The position numbers and the translations under genes were made by a program. The notes under the pieces were generated by a model. That model searched no databases. It saw nothing but the letters and a program-made list of their open reading frames with translations, and was not told the origin of the DNA. From contig JAPWKC010000004.1 in NCBI GenBank assembly GCA_028283725.1, positions 1,488,001 to 1,552,000 on the forward strand: a stretch of DNA of 64,000 nt. Reading direction: 5' to 3'. How positions within the stretch are numbered: the first letter of the stretch is position 1; every line of letters begins with the position of its first letter. Shown one piece after another: positions 46,710-56,326 of the stretch. The DNA comes from Neorhizobium sp. (GTDB lineage: Bacteria > Pseudomonadota > Alphaproteobacteria > Rhizobiales > Rhizobiaceae).

Positions 46710-47966
46710 TCAGTCTTCGTCAACCACCTTGAAACGCAAGAGGCCGGAGCGCGGCTCGGCCAGACGCGGCTCCGCCGCCGGGCGCAGCGATGGCTGCGGC
46801 GGTTGCGGCTCGTCCGGTGCCGGCTTTTCCACCGGCCGTTCCAGCTCCAGCGCGCCGATGCGCGCGCCGCGGCGCGCCAGCTTTTCCGACGAGGTGACGA
46901 TCTGCTCGACATCCTTCTGCGCCGAGAGGAAATGCGACTGGAGCTTGCGGGTGCGCTCGTCCAGACGGCCGAGATCATCCATCAACAGCGCCACTTCGCC
47001 CTGGATGAGATGCGCCTGTTCGCGCATCCGCTGATCCTTCAAGACTGCCTGAATGACCTGGATGGATAAAAGCAGCAGCGAGGGCGAGACGATGACGATG
47101 CGGGCGCGCTGCGCCTTCTGCACCACAGCTTCGAAATGCTCGTGCAATTCGGCAAAGATCGATTCGGAGGGGACGAAGAGGAAAGCCGTGTCCTGCGTTT
47201 CGCCTGAGATCAGATATTTTTCCGAGATGTCGCGGATGTGGATTTCCGTATCGCGCCGAAACTGCTGGCCGGCGGCGCGGCGCGCCTCGGGCGCCGTCGC
47301 CTCGCGAAAGGCGTTCCAGGCCTCGAGCGGGAACTTGGCGTCGATGACGAGCGGCGGAGCGCCGTTCGGCATCCTGATGGTGCAATCCGGCCGGTTGCCG
47401 TTCGATAGCGTCGTTTGGAACTGATAGGCGCCGAGCGGCAGGCCATCGGCGACGATCGCCTCCATGCGGCCCTGCCCGAAGGCGCCGCGGGTCTGCTTGT
47501 TGGAGAGGATCGCCTGAAGGCCGACGACATCCTTGGCGAGCGTCTGGATATTGTTCTGCGCCGCATCGATGACCGCCAGCCGCTCCTGCAATTGCCGCAG
47601 ATTGTCGTGGGTCGATTTCGTCTGTTCGGTGATCGAGGCGCCGAGCCTGTGGGTCATGCCGTCGAGCCTTTGGCCGACCACCGTGTTGAGCTCCGACTGG
47701 CGCTGGGCAAGCGCCTCGGCCATGGCGGTGAAACGGCCCTGCATTTCGCTCTGGATGCGGATCATCTCGGAAAGCCGCGCTTCGGTATCGGCAGAATGAC
47801 GCGCCGCTTCCCGTGAGATCTCCTGCGCCATCTCTGCCTGCCGGCGGCGGCCGGAGGCAATCAGGATCACGGCGAGAAGCACCACGACGATCACGGCGGC
47901 GGCAGTGATGGCGACGGTGTCTCCGGCAAGGAGCAGGCTTAGAAATCGGCTGATGGTCTCGTTCAT
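46710..47966 (-). CDS. rmuC: DNA recombination protein RmuC
   Basis: A 418-aa protein with an N-terminal membrane anchor (about residues 15-38, VAITAAAVIVVVLLAVILIA), a long coiled coil (about 45-135) and the RmuC nuclease-like core (about 150-370) with VIDAKFPLEAW (about 213) and TAFLFVPSE (about 262). RmuC limits inversion and rearrangement at short inverted repeats. The C-terminal 40 aa are Pro-rich. Confidence 0.92.
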   Translation of the reverse strand: MNETISRFLSLLLAGDTVAITAAAVIVVVLLAVILIASGRRRQAEMAQEISREAARHSADTEARLSEMIRIQSEMQGRFTAMAEALAQRQSELNTVVGQRLDGMTHRLGASITEQTKSTHDNLRQLQERLAVIDAAQNNIQTLAKDVVGLQAILSNKQTRGAFGQGRMEAIVADGLPLGAYQFQTTLSNGNRPDCTIRMPNGAPPLVIDAKFPLEAWNAFREATAPEARRAAGQQFRRDTEIHIRDISEKYLISGETQDTAFLFVPSESIFAELHEHFEAVVQKAQRARIVIVSPSLLLLSIQVIQAVLKDQRMREQAHLIQGEVALLMDDLGRLDERTRKLQSHFLSAQKDVEQIVTSSEKLARRGARIGALELERPVEKPAPDEPQPPQPSLRPAAEPRLAEPRSGLLRFKVVDED

Positions 47967-48077
47967 TGCCGGACTATAGCGAAAATCGACCGACTGGAAA
48001 GATCAAAACGTGAACATTTGCCGTTTTAGCGCTGTAATTCCTGTTCCATCGGGCAAAAAGATCGGCTAAGGGAGGCG

Positions 48078-48593
48078 ATGACCATCAAGCCTCTTATCAT
48101 TCTTCCCGACCCGCTGCTCCGTGAGATTTCCCGGCCCGTCGAGACCGTGGATGCCGCGCTGCTGAAGCTGGCCGACGACATGCTTGAAACGATGTACGAC
48201 GCGCCGGGCATCGGGCTTGCGGCGGTGCAGATCGGCGTGCCGCGCCGTCTTCTGGTCATCGATGTGGCGCGCGAGGACGAGCCGAAGAGCCCGCAGGTGT
48301 TCATCAACCCGCAGATCGTCAAATCCTCCGACGAGCGCTCGGTCTATGAAGAGGGCTGCCTCTCCATTCCGGATTATTATGCCGAGGTGGAGCGCCCGGC
48401 CACTGTGACCGTCAAGCATATCGGCCGCGACGGCAAGGAGCATCTGATCGAGGCCGACGGCCTGCTCGCCACCTGCCTGCAGCACGAGATCGACCACCTG
48501 AACGGCGTGCTGTTCATCGACTATATCTCCCGTTTGAAGCGCGAGATGGTGATCCGCAAGTTCACCAAGGCCTCCAAGGGCAAGGCCGTCTGA
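48078..48593 (+). CDS. def: Peptide deformylase
   Basis: A 171-aa metallohydrolase that removes the formyl group from nascent proteins. All three motifs are present: [10 protein letters not shown] (about residue 45), EGCLSIP with the metal Cys (about 93) and QHEIDHLNG with the two metal His (about 135). It is normally followed by fmt and truA; here a decayed toxin-antitoxin pair sits in between. Confidence 0.96.
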   Translation: MTIKPLIILPDPLLREISRPVETVDAALLKLADDMLETMYDAPGIGLAAVQIGVPRRLLVIDVAREDEPKSPQVFINPQIVKSSDERSVYEEGCLSIPDYYAEVERPATVTVKHIGRDGKEHLIEADGLLATCLQHEIDHLNGVLFIDYISRLKREMVIRKFTKASKGKAV

Positions 48594-48657
48594 GCCTGCG
48601 TTGAAAGGCCCATCGCGCCACGGTATGATATCGCCGATATCAGAACAGGAGGCGCGA

Positions 48658-48921
48658 TTGGGTGATCTTTTGATCCGCAATGTCGACGGGGCCTTGAAGC
48701 AGGAGCTTCAAAACCGCGCCCGCCGGAACGGCCATAGCCTTCCTGATGAGGCGGTGGCGCTTGTGCGCACTTCCCTGGATCGTCCTCAACATAACGAGCA
48801 GCCGGCGTGCACCTGGATTCGGGGCCTCGTCGGAAAAGAGTGGTTTTCCGACGACGATCTTGCAACGCTGGAGGCAGCGCGGCACGTGCCTGACCGGTCG
48901 CCGCCAACGTTCGGCGAATGA
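48658..48921 (+). CDS. FitA/VagC-like antitoxin
   Basis: An 87-aa protein starting at TTG, with AGGAGG 5-6 nt upstream. The N-terminus GDLLIRNVDGALKQELQNRA followed by NGHSLPDEAVALVR matches FitA-type ribbon-helix-helix antitoxins. The C-terminus FSDDDLATLEAARHVPDRSP is the usual toxin-wrapping tail of the pair. It overlaps the downstream toxin remnant through ATGA. It appears intact although its toxin is frameshifted. Confidence 0.8.
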   Translation: MGDLLIRNVDGALKQELQNRARRNGHSLPDEAVALVRTSLDRPQHNEQPACTWIRGLVGKEWFSDDDLATLEAARHVPDRSPPTFGE

Positions 48922-49338
48922 ATCCGGGTCGCGACACCAATGTCGTTTCCGAACTGGAGGGGCGGTATTACAGCGCCCGGATTATCGAATGGCTTAACCG
49001 CTTTCAGCCTGATGAGCTTCTCCTGACGACCGTCAGCGGGGCTGAAATACGATATGGGATCAGCCTTTGCCCAGTGGCAAGCGTCGGGATACATCGACGC
49101 TTGCCTGCTCATGGGTGGAAGAGGGTTTCGTCGCACGGATACTTCCCTTTTTGCTCGATGCGGCGCGACGTTATGGTGAGATCCGAGATCTCAGGCGAAG
49201 ATTGGCCGCCCGATGTCGGTGCAGGATGCGATAATCGCCGCGACCTGCCTTGCGCATGGGGCAACACTTGCCACGCACAACACAAAAGATTTCGACGGGC
49301 TTGATCTTGGCCTGATAAACCCGTTTGAAGGCGGCTGA
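48918..49338 (+). pseudogene. Frameshifted PIN-domain toxin (FitB/VapC type)
   Basis: Conserved pieces lie in three successive frames. First frame: GRDTNVVSELEGRYYSARII and LLLTTVSGAEIRYGISL, with the first PIN-domain Asp and Glu. Second frame from about 49070: SGKRRDTSTLACSWVEEGF, then ARILPFLLDAARRYGEIRDL. Third frame from about 49213: MSVQDAIIAATCLAHGATLA and HNTKDFDGLDLGLINPFEGG, ending at 49338. Each junction is explained by loss of one base. No full-length toxin can be made without frameshifting. Confidence 0.85.
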
Positions 49339-49362
49339 CGCAAACGGCCGGAACGGAAACAC

Positions 49363-50310
49363 ATGTCTCTTCGCATCATCTTCATGGGTACGCCCGATTT
49401 TTCCGTGCCGACGCTGCGCAGTTTGAAGCAAGCGGGACATGAGATCGTCGCCGTCTATACCCAGCCGCCGCGGCCGGGCGGACGGCGCGGGCTCGATCTC
49501 GTCAAGTCGCCGGTGCATCAGGCGGCCGAGCTTCTCGGCATCCCGGTGTTCACACCGCTCAATTTCAAGGCGGAGGAAGATCGCGCAACCTTCATCGCGC
49601 ATCAGGCGGATGTCGCCGTGGTCGTCGCCTATGGCCTGCTTCTGCCGGTCGCCATTCTCGAAGGCACGCGGCTTGGCTGCTATAACGGCCATGCCTCGCT
49701 TCTGCCGCGCTGGCGGGGTGCGGCCCCGATCCAGCGGGCGATCATGGCCGGCGACGACAAGACCGGCATGATGGTGATGAAGATGGAAAAGGGGCTCGAT
49801 ACCGGCCCCGTCGCCATCACCGCCGAGATCACCATCACGCAGGAGATGACCGCCGGCGAACTGCATGATGCGCTGATGCTCTCCGGCGCCCGCGCCATGG
49901 TGGCGGCGATGGAAAAGCTCGAAGCGGACGACCTGCCGCTGACGCCCCAGCCGGAAGATGGCGTGCTTTATGCAGCCAAGATCGACAAGGGCGAGACACG
50001 GATCGATTTTTCGAAGCCGGCGCGAGACGTGCACAATCATATCCGCGGCCTATCCCCCTTCCCCGGCGCGTGGTTCGAGGCGGAGATCAACGGCAAGGCG
50101 GAGCGGATCAAGGTTCTGGCCTCTCAGCTCAGCGATGGTGCGGGCGATGCCGGCACCGTTCTTAACGGAGAGCTGACGATTGCCTGCGGCGAAGGTGCGG
50201 TGCGGCTTCTCAAGCTGCAAAAGGCGGGCGGCAAGCCGCTTGCCGCGCAGGAATTTCTGCGCGGATCACCGATTGCGGCCGGCACCCGCCTTGCCGCAGG
50301 AGCCGCCTGA
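49363..50310 (+). CDS. fmt: Methionyl-tRNA formyltransferase
   Basis: A 315-aa enzyme formylating initiator Met-tRNA with 10-formyl-THF. The N-terminus [15 protein letters not shown] is typical, with the substrate-binding [16 protein letters not shown] (about residue 110) and catalytic Asn/His/Asp region, then an OB-like C-terminal domain (about 205-310). Its TGA overlaps the truA ATG by one base. Confidence 0.95.
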   Translation: MSLRIIFMGTPDFSVPTLRSLKQAGHEIVAVYTQPPRPGGRRGLDLVKSPVHQAAELLGIPVFTPLNFKAEEDRATFIAHQADVAVVVAYGLLLPVAILEGTRLGCYNGHASLLPRWRGAAPIQRAIMAGDDKTGMMVMKMEKGLDTGPVAITAEITITQEMTAGELHDALMLSGARAMVAAMEKLEADDLPLTPQPEDGVLYAAKIDKGETRIDFSKPARDVHNHIRGLSPFPGAWFEAEINGKAERIKVLASQLSDGAGDAGTVLNGELTIACGEGAVRLLKLQKAGGKPLAAQEFLRGSPIAAGTRLAAGAA

Positions 50311-51065
50311 TGCCGCGGTTTCGCATGACTATCGAATATGACGGCTCGACCTATGTCGGCTGGCAGAAGCAGGATAACGGCCACACGGTGCAGGGAGCGC
50401 TGCAAAAGGCCATCCTGTCGCTCACCGGCGAGACGGTTTCCGTGCGCGGCGCGGGACGCACCGATAGCGGCGTACATGCGCTGGGACAGGTCGGCCATGC
50501 GGATCTTTCGCGCGACTGGCAGCCGCACAAGCTGCGCAATGCGCTCAACGCCCATCTGCAGATGGCCGACGAGAAGGTCTCGGTCGTCGAGGTGATGGCG
50601 GTGGACGAGACGTTCGATGCGCGGTTTTCAGCCGTCAAACGCCACTATCTCTACCGGATCATCAACCGGCCGGCGCCGCTTGCCGTCGAGGCCAGGCGGG
50701 CATGGTGGGTGGCGCGGCCGCTCGATCATGAAGCCATGCATGAAGCGGCCCAGATGCTGGTCGGGCATCACGATTTCACCACGTTCCGCTCCGTCCATTG
50801 CCAGGCGGCAAGCCCGGTTCGCACGCTCGACCGGCTGGATGTCAGCCGAACCGGCGACCTCATCGAGATCCGCGCCTCGGCGCAGAGTTTTCTGCACAAC
50901 CAGATCCGCTCGTTTGCCGGCACGCTGAAACTGGCCGGCGACGGCAAGATGACGCCGGAGGATGTGCGGGCGGCGCTCGAAGCGCGCGACCGCAAGGCCT
51001 GCGGCCCCGTGGCGCCGCCGGAAGGGCTCTATTTCATGAAGGTGGATTACAAGGGCGATGTGTAA
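50310..51065 (+). CDS. truA: tRNA pseudouridine(38-40) synthase
   Basis: A 251-aa enzyme modifying the anticodon arm. The catalytic Asp is in [15 protein letters not shown] (about residue 52). It is translationally coupled to fmt. Confidence 0.95.
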   Translation: MPRFRMTIEYDGSTYVGWQKQDNGHTVQGALQKAILSLTGETVSVRGAGRTDSGVHALGQVGHADLSRDWQPHKLRNALNAHLQMADEKVSVVEVMAVDETFDARFSAVKRHYLYRIINRPAPLAVEARRAWWVARPLDHEAMHEAAQMLVGHHDFTTFRSVHCQAASPVRTLDRLDVSRTGDLIEIRASAQSFLHNQIRSFAGTLKLAGDGKMTPEDVRAALEARDRKACGPVAPPEGLYFMKVDYKGDV

Positions 51066-51137
51066 GGGGCGATCTTTAAGGGGCGATGTGAGGGGAACGC
51101 CCCTCACCGCAGTCATGGACACCTGACACAGCCGCTA

Positions 51138-51222
51138 CCGTCATCCTCGCCCTTGTGGCGAGGATCGAGCCACGGTGAAAATGGACGTGGAAAGATCCTC
51201 TGGACAAGCCAGAGGATGACGG
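51138..51222. repeat. Extragenic palindromic repeats, copy B (two hairpins)
   Basis: Between the converging truA and the dap operon, one hairpin pairs CATCCTCGC with GCGAGGAT (51142-51165). A second pairs ATCCTCTGG with CCAGAGGAT (51195-51217) and ends GAGGATGACGG. The second is the same element as copies at 7047-7083 and 57152-57181. Confidence 0.65.
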
Positions 51223-51273
51223 TGGAGAGGTCTTGGCGCTTGGCCACTCTTCACGCAGAGCAAACCCCACCGC

Positions 51274-51873
51274 TCAAAAAATCGGGTAGACGCCGAGAAA
51301 ACGCTGCATGAACTGCGACAGGACCATGTCCGGCACGATCAGCACCAGGATCATGGCGGTGACGATCAGCGGCTGCGGGCCGCAGACCATCTTCAACAGC
51401 CGCGACAGCACCACGATGCTCGCCACCAGAATGCAGAAATGCACGATGGCCAGCAGGCCGCCGAGCCTGATATTCAGAAGATAAAAGACGCTGAGGATCG
51501 CGTAGGCATAGGCAAACGGCACCGAGAGCCAGTTGAAGGTGACGACGATCGGTGCGAATTTCTTGCCGAGATCCATCACCACGCAGAGCACGCCGAGAAA
51601 AACCAGCGGCACCATCCAGTCAAGAATTTCGAGCATGCCGAGGCGGGCGAAGAAGACGCCGCCGACGTGACCTCCCTCCGGCAGACCAGCCACATACATG
51701 GCACGCCACCAGATCCACGAGATCACCATGGCCGGCAGGCACCAGGCGAAGGCCCAGAAGGATCGCATCATGCCGCGATCGGTGAGGTCGAGCAGGCGAA
51801 AGCCCTGGGCATCGCCTTTGACCAGCAGCCAGAGGCCGCGCATGTAAAGATTAATCTCGTTATAGGGGGGCAT
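51274..51873 (-). CDS. Membrane protein of unknown function
   Basis: A 199-aa protein with about five hydrophobic segments (about residues 35-53, 68-90, 97-115, 123-150 and 160-195). No catalytic motif is evident. Its start overlaps the end of dapE by 14 bp, so it is the third gene of the dapD-dapE operon and probably translationally coupled. I do not recognise the family. The ATG before PPYNEINLYM is chosen. Confidence 0.78.
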   Translation of the reverse strand: MPPYNEINLYMRGLWLLVKGDAQGFRLLDLTDRGMMRSFWAFAWCLPAMVISWIWWRAMYVAGLPEGGHVGGVFFARLGMLEILDWMVPLVFLGVLCVVMDLGKKFAPIVVTFNWLSVPFAYAYAILSVFYLLNIRLGGLLAIVHFCILVASIVVLSRLLKMVCGPQPLIVTAMILVLIVPDMVLSQFMQRFLGVYPIF

Positions 51874-53053
51874 TATCGAACCAGCGGGAAATGAATGTCC
51901 CGTAGATTTGGGTGAGCGTCTCCAGATCGGCAAGAGCCACGCGCTCATCAATCATGTGCATCGTCTGGCCGACAAGGCCAAATTCCACAACCGGGCAATA
52001 ATCCTTGATGAAACGCGCATCCGACGTGCCGCCGGTCGTCGACAGTTTCGGCTGACGGCCGGTCACTGCCTCGACGGCGCCGGACAACGAGGCGATGAGG
52101 CCGTTATTGCGCGTCAGGAAGACGTGGCTCGGGCGCTCGGCCCAGGTGATCTCATAGCGGACAGGGTCGCGGCCGGGGCGAAGCGTCTGGTCATCAGCGG
52201 CGGCATCGAGCCGGCGGATGATCTCGGCCTTGACCGTCTCTGCCGTCCAGGTGTCGTTGAAACGGATGTTGAAGGCGAACTGCGCCTTGGAAGGAATGAC
52301 ATTGGTCGCCGTATTGCCAACATCGACCGTCGTGACTTCCAGATTGGAGGCCGGGAATTCCGGCGTTCCCTCGTCGAAGGGCGGGGACATCAGCGCATCG
52401 GCGAGCGGCAGGAGACCGCGCACCGGGTTGTCTGCGAGATGCGGATAGGCGGCATGGCCCTGCACGCCAGACACCGTCACCTTGCCGGAGACCGAGCCGC
52501 GACGGCCGATCTTGATCATGTCGCCCAGCAGATCCGGGTTGGTCGGCTCGCCGACCAGACAGGCATCCCAGCGCTCGCCTTTTTCAGCGGCCCATTTCAG
52601 CAGTTTTTCCGTGCCGTTGACGGCCGGGCCTTCCTCGTCGCCGGTGATCAGGAAGGAGATCGAGCCCTTCGGGGCACCATGCTCTTCGATATGGCGGGCG
52701 ACGGCTGCGACAAAGCAGGCGATGCCGCCCTTCATGTCGACGGCGCCGCGGCCGAACATTTCGCCATTGTCGATCGCGGCGGAAAAAGGCGGATGCCGCC
52801 ATGCCGCCTCGTCGCCCGGAGGCACGACGTCGGTATGGCCGGCAAACATCAGGTGCGGCCCGTCGGAACCGAGCCGCGCATAGAGGTTTTCAATGTCCGG
52901 CATGCCCGGATGGCTTGCCACCATGCGCTCGACCACAAAGCCGAGCGGCTTCAGCATGGCCTCGAGTGCTAAGAGCGCGCCGCCTTCCGCCGGGGTGACG
53001 GAAGGGCAGCGGATCAGGGATCCAAGATTTGCAATCGGATCTGCAGCGGACAT
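51860..53053 (-). CDS. dapE: Succinyl-diaminopimelate desuccinylase
   Basis: A 397-aa M20 metallopeptidase-fold enzyme of lysine and peptidoglycan precursor synthesis. Metal ligands and catalytic residues are in MFAGHTDVVPPGD (about residue 69), GRGAVDMKGG (about 98) and ITGDEEGPA (about 133). It lies 16 bp after dapD in one operon. Confidence 0.95.
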   Translation of the reverse strand: MSAADPIANLGSLIRCPSVTPAEGGALLALEAMLKPLGFVVERMVASHPGMPDIENLYARLGSDGPHLMFAGHTDVVPPGDEAAWRHPPFSAAIDNGEMFGRGAVDMKGGIACFVAAVARHIEEHGAPKGSISFLITGDEEGPAVNGTEKLLKWAAEKGERWDACLVGEPTNPDLLGDMIKIGRRGSVSGKVTVSGVQGHAAYPHLADNPVRGLLPLADALMSPPFDEGTPEFPASNLEVTTVDVGNTATNVIPSKAQFAFNIRFNDTWTAETVKAEIIRRLDAAADDQTLRPGRDPVRYEITWAERPSHVFLTRNNGLIASLSGAVEAVTGRQPKLSTTGGTSDARFIKDYCPVVEFGLVGQTMHMIDERVALADLETLTQIYGTFISRWFDNAPL

Positions 53054-53069
53054 CGGGGGCTCTACCTTA

Positions 53070-53930
53070 TCAGTCGCGCAGGAGTTCGTTGATGCCGGTC
53101 TTGGAGCGGGTCTTCTCGTCGACGGTCTTGACGATCACGGCGCAGTAGAGATGCGGGGCGGCAAGACCGTTGGGCATCGTGGCATTGGCAGATGCCATGG
53201 AGCCGGCGACGACGACCGAATAAGGCGGGACTTCGCCGTATGTCACTTCGCCGGTGGCGCGGTTGACGATCTTCGTCGACTTGCCGATGTAGACGCCCAT
53301 GCCCAGCACCGAGCCCTCGCGGATGATGCAGCCTTCGACGACTTCCGAACGGGCGCCGATGAAGCAATTGTCCTCGATGATCGTCGGGCCGGCCTGCATC
53401 GGCTCCAGAACGCCGCCGATGCCGACGCCGCCGGAGAGGTGGACGTGCTTGCCGATCTGGGCGCAGGAGCCGACAGTGGCCCAGGTATCGACCATCGTGC
53501 CTTCATCGACATAGGCGCCGAGATTGACGAAGGACGGCATCAGCACGACGTTCTTGGCGATATAGGCCGAACGGCGCACGACGGTGTTGGGCACGGCGCG
53601 GAAACCGGCGGAACGGAACTGGTTTTCACCCCAGTTTTCGAACTTGGAGGGGACCTTGTCCCACCAGGTGGAGTTGCCCGGACCACCCTTGACGACTTCC
53701 ATGTCGTTCAGGCGGAAGGAGAGGAGAACGGCCTTCTTGAGCCACTGGTTGACCTTCCAGACGCCATCTGCGCCGCGCTCTGCCACGCGGGCGGTGCCGC
53801 CATCGAGCAGGTTCAGCGCCTCTTCCACGGCATCGCGGATCTCGCCCTTGGTCGAGACGCTGACGCTGTCGCGGTTGTCGAAGGCGGTTTCGATGGTGCT
53901 CTCAAGCGAGGAAAGGTCGGCGCTGCTCAT
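53070..53930 (-). CDS. dapD: Tetrahydrodipicolinate N-succinyltransferase
   Basis: A 286-aa left-handed beta-helix enzyme. Hexapeptide repeats run from about residue 105 to 230 (for example [20 protein letters not shown] and [20 protein letters not shown]). It transfers succinyl from succinyl-CoA in diaminopimelate synthesis. It is the first gene of dapD-dapE. Use of the succinylase route fits the argD-type aminotransferase elsewhere in the window. Confidence 0.95.
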   Translation of the reverse strand: MSSADLSSLESTIETAFDNRDSVSVSTKGEIRDAVEEALNLLDGGTARVAERGADGVWKVNQWLKKAVLLSFRLNDMEVVKGGPGNSTWWDKVPSKFENWGENQFRSAGFRAVPNTVVRRSAYIAKNVVLMPSFVNLGAYVDEGTMVDTWATVGSCAQIGKHVHLSGGVGIGGVLEPMQAGPTIIEDNCFIGARSEVVEGCIIREGSVLGMGVYIGKSTKIVNRATGEVTYGEVPPYSVVVAGSMASANATMPNGLAAPHLYCAVIVKTVDEKTRSKTGINELLRD

Positions 53931-54097
53931 GGAAGTTCCTTAATCGTCACGCAATATCGTGATGTCGGGCGAGGATGGTCAATCGGTCCCTTTTGCTCTA
54001 AGCGAGCGTCCTTCGGGCGTCAACGTGAATTGGCATCGCAGATATGCGCGCAGCCCCTTCCGAAGAGGGGTTTTCGCATCAAGGGAAGGACTGGCAT

Positions 54098-54961
54098 ATG
54101 GCAAGAGCAGGCGAGGATGCACAAAAGACCGAGACCGATGTCTGGGATCCGCTGAAGGACAGCACGCAGGACAAGCGCGCCGCCGCCAAGCAGCCGCTGA
54201 CGCCGCAGACCTTGTCTCCCACCTACCGGCTTGCCTATGCGGACGAGGATTTTCTGGTGCGCCGCGAGCTGCGCCCGGTGCGCCTGCAGCTGGAACTCCT
54301 GAAGACCGACATGGTGCTTTCCGAAATGGGCATCCAGTCGACCGTGGTGATGTTCGGCGGCGCGCGCATTCCGGCCCCCGGCCAGGCCGCCTGGGCCGCC
54401 CGCAACGAGACGCAGAAGAAGAGCCTCGAAGAGGCCTCCGTCTATTACGAGGAAGCCCGTCTGTTTGCGGTCATGTGCGGCGCGCAGTCGGCGAAATTCG
54501 ACCACAAGGAATTCGTCGTCGTCACCGGCGGCGGGCCGGGCGTGATGGAGGCGGGAAACCGCGGCGCGTCGGAGGCCGGAGCGCCGACGATCGGGCTCAA
54601 CATCATGCTGCCGCACGAGCAGGCGCCGAACCGGTTCGTGACGCCGGAACTCGCCTTCAACTTCCACTATTTCGCCATCCGCAAGATGCATTTCCTGATG
54701 CGGGCGAAGGCCGTGGTGGTGTTTCCGGGCGGCTTCGGTACGCTCGATGAAATGTTCGAGGCGCTGACGCTGATCCAGACCAAGCGGATGGAGCGCGTGC
54801 CGCTCATTCTCTTCGGCGAAAAGTTCTGGCGCACGATCGTCAATTTCGAAGCGCTTGCCGATTTCGGCACGATCGCACCTGAGGATATCGACCTCATCAA
54901 CTTCGTCGATACCGCCGACGAGGCGTGGAAGGTGCTTGCGGATTTTTACGGGTTCGACTGA
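54098..54961 (+). CDS. LOG family protein (TIGR00730)
   Basis: A 287-aa protein with the Rossmann-like LOG core in its second half. The motifs GGGPGVMEAGNRGA (about residue 145) and PGGFGTLDEMFE (about 210) match the family whose members release cytokinin bases from nucleotides or act as AMP/nucleotide 5'-monophosphate phosphoribohydrolases. The extended N-terminus of about 90 aa is like the longer proteobacterial members. The ATG follows AAGGA. The substrate is unproven. Confidence 0.88.
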   Translation: MARAGEDAQKTETDVWDPLKDSTQDKRAAAKQPLTPQTLSPTYRLAYADEDFLVRRELRPVRLQLELLKTDMVLSEMGIQSTVVMFGGARIPAPGQAAWAARNETQKKSLEEASVYYEEARLFAVMCGAQSAKFDHKEFVVVTGGGPGVMEAGNRGASEAGAPTIGLNIMLPHEQAPNRFVTPELAFNFHYFAIRKMHFLMRAKAVVVFPGGFGTLDEMFEALTLIQTKRMERVPLILFGEKFWRTIVNFEALADFGTIAPEDIDLINFVDTADEAWKVLADFYGFD

Positions 54962-54973
54962 GACCGCAGGCAG

Positions 54974-55003
54974 GAACCTCATTCCCGCGGCGAGGCGGGA
55001 ATG
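54974..55003. terminator. Hairpin after the LOG gene
   Basis: CTCATTCCCGC and GCGGGAATGAG form a perfect 11-bp stem with a 6-nt loop, shortly after the LOG gene stop. No T-run follows. It may also be a dispersed palindrome. Edge positions are within a few bases. Confidence 0.5.
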
Positions 55004-55091
55004 AGAAAGATCATGAGAAGGGCCGAGCCGTTGAAGACGCCTCACCGCAATCGCGGAGGCTGAACCAGCCCGACGCCTCCCGGAATTGCTC

Positions 55092-56057
55092 TCAGAGCCG
55101 CCCGACACGCTCGGTCAGAAGCGCGAAAAAGCCGTCCGCATCGACCTTGCGCATCACGGTGGCATTCGGCTTGCGGTCGGTGACGCCCCACCAGTCGACC
55201 ACCGTCATGCCGACGGTGAGGCTCGAATCCACCTCGATCTCGACATTGCAGTGACGGCCTTTGAAGAGTTCCGGCTTCAGAAGATAGGCGATGACCGACG
55301 GGTCGTGCAGCGGGCCGCCGTCGGAACCGTATTTCTCGATATCGAAACGCTCGAAGAAGGCCAGCCACTCGACCAGAACATCGCCGGGACGGGTGCCAAG
55401 CGCTGCGATCTTCTCGACGCGCGACTTCGTCGTCAGAAGCTGGTGGGTGACGTCGAGCGGCATCATGACGATCGGGATTCCGCTCGCAAAGACCTGCTTT
55501 GCCGCATGCGGATCGACATAGATGTTGAACTCGGCCGCCGGCGTGATGTTGCCGCCTTCGAAGAAGCCGCCGCCCATCATCACCAGTTCCTTCACCCGCG
55601 GGGCAATGCGCGGCTCCCTTTCGAGCGCGGTGGCGATATTGGTGAGCGGGCCGAGCGTGCAGAGCGTCACGGTCCCCTCAGGCTCCGTCATCAGCGTCTC
55701 GATGATGAAATCGACCGCATGCTTTTCGCGCGCCGTCATTACCGGTTCGGGCAATTCGGCGCCGTCGAGGCCGGTCTTGCCGTGGACATGTTCCGCCGTC
55801 ACCTGCGGGCGAAAGAGCGGCTTCAGCGCGCCTTCGTAAACCGGTGCGTCCGGCTTGCCGCAGAGCTCGCAGACGATGCGCAGGTTGCGGCTCGTATAGG
55901 ACAGGGGCACGTTGCCGGCGACCGCGCAGAGGCCGAGAACGTCAAGCTCATCCGGGCTGCCGAAAGCCATCATGATCGCGGCGGCGTCATCCTGCCCCGG
56001 ATCGGTGTCGATGATGATCTTTCGCTTACCCTGTGCCGGGGCCGTCGTCGGTGCCAT
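55092..56057 (-). CDS. Nucleoside hydrolase
   Basis: A 321-aa inosine-uridine preferring type hydrolase that cleaves nucleosides to base and ribose. The calcium-binding signature IIIDTDPGQDDAAAI (residues 14-28) is intact, as are MMGGGFFEGGN (about 160) and the C-terminal HDPSVIAYLL (about 251). Ribose released could be used by the ribokinase in this window (inference). Confidence 0.92.
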   Translation of the reverse strand: MAPTTAPAQGKRKIIIDTDPGQDDAAAIMMAFGSPDELDVLGLCAVAGNVPLSYTSRNLRIVCELCGKPDAPVYEGALKPLFRPQVTAEHVHGKTGLDGAELPEPVMTAREKHAVDFIIETLMTEPEGTVTLCTLGPLTNIATALEREPRIAPRVKELVMMGGGFFEGGNITPAAEFNIYVDPHAAKQVFASGIPIVMMPLDVTHQLLTTKSRVEKIAALGTRPGDVLVEWLAFFERFDIEKYGSDGGPLHDPSVIAYLLKPELFKGRHCNVEIEVDSSLTVGMTVVDWWGVTDRKPNATVMRKVDADGFFALLTERVGRL

Positions 56058-56239
56058 GCAAATACTCCGCTCATGTGGTTGCGCAGTTTTGTCGAACCCG
56101 CCGCGACCAATGTCAAGGCGCTGTTATCAGGGCCGCATTTGCGCCGCCGACGATCGGTCAATGACAGGCAAAGGATCGGCATAGACGGCAGGCGCGGCAG
56201 CGGACTTTGCAGCAGACGGGGTGCCTCGCCGCGCGCTTG

Positions 56240-56326
56240 CGCTCCTCCCATCATCTCCCCATATAATGGCAAGACGGCGGGCCGATCTCGGGCGCCGATC
56301 AGGTCGCTTGATGCAAGGACTGTCCG
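56240..56326 (+). promoter_or_regulatory. ROSE-like RNA thermometer before hsp20
   Basis: The last hairpin of the leader pairs GTC (56303-56305) with GAC (56318-56320) and CTTG (56307-56310) with CAAG (56314-56317), leaving G56306 bulged. It contains TCGCT, the conserved UYGCU of ROSE elements, and buries the AAGGA ribosome site (56315-56319). This is the known ROSE geometry of rhizobial small heat-shock genes. Only the terminal hairpin is solid; the upstream limit is approximate. Confidence 0.75.
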
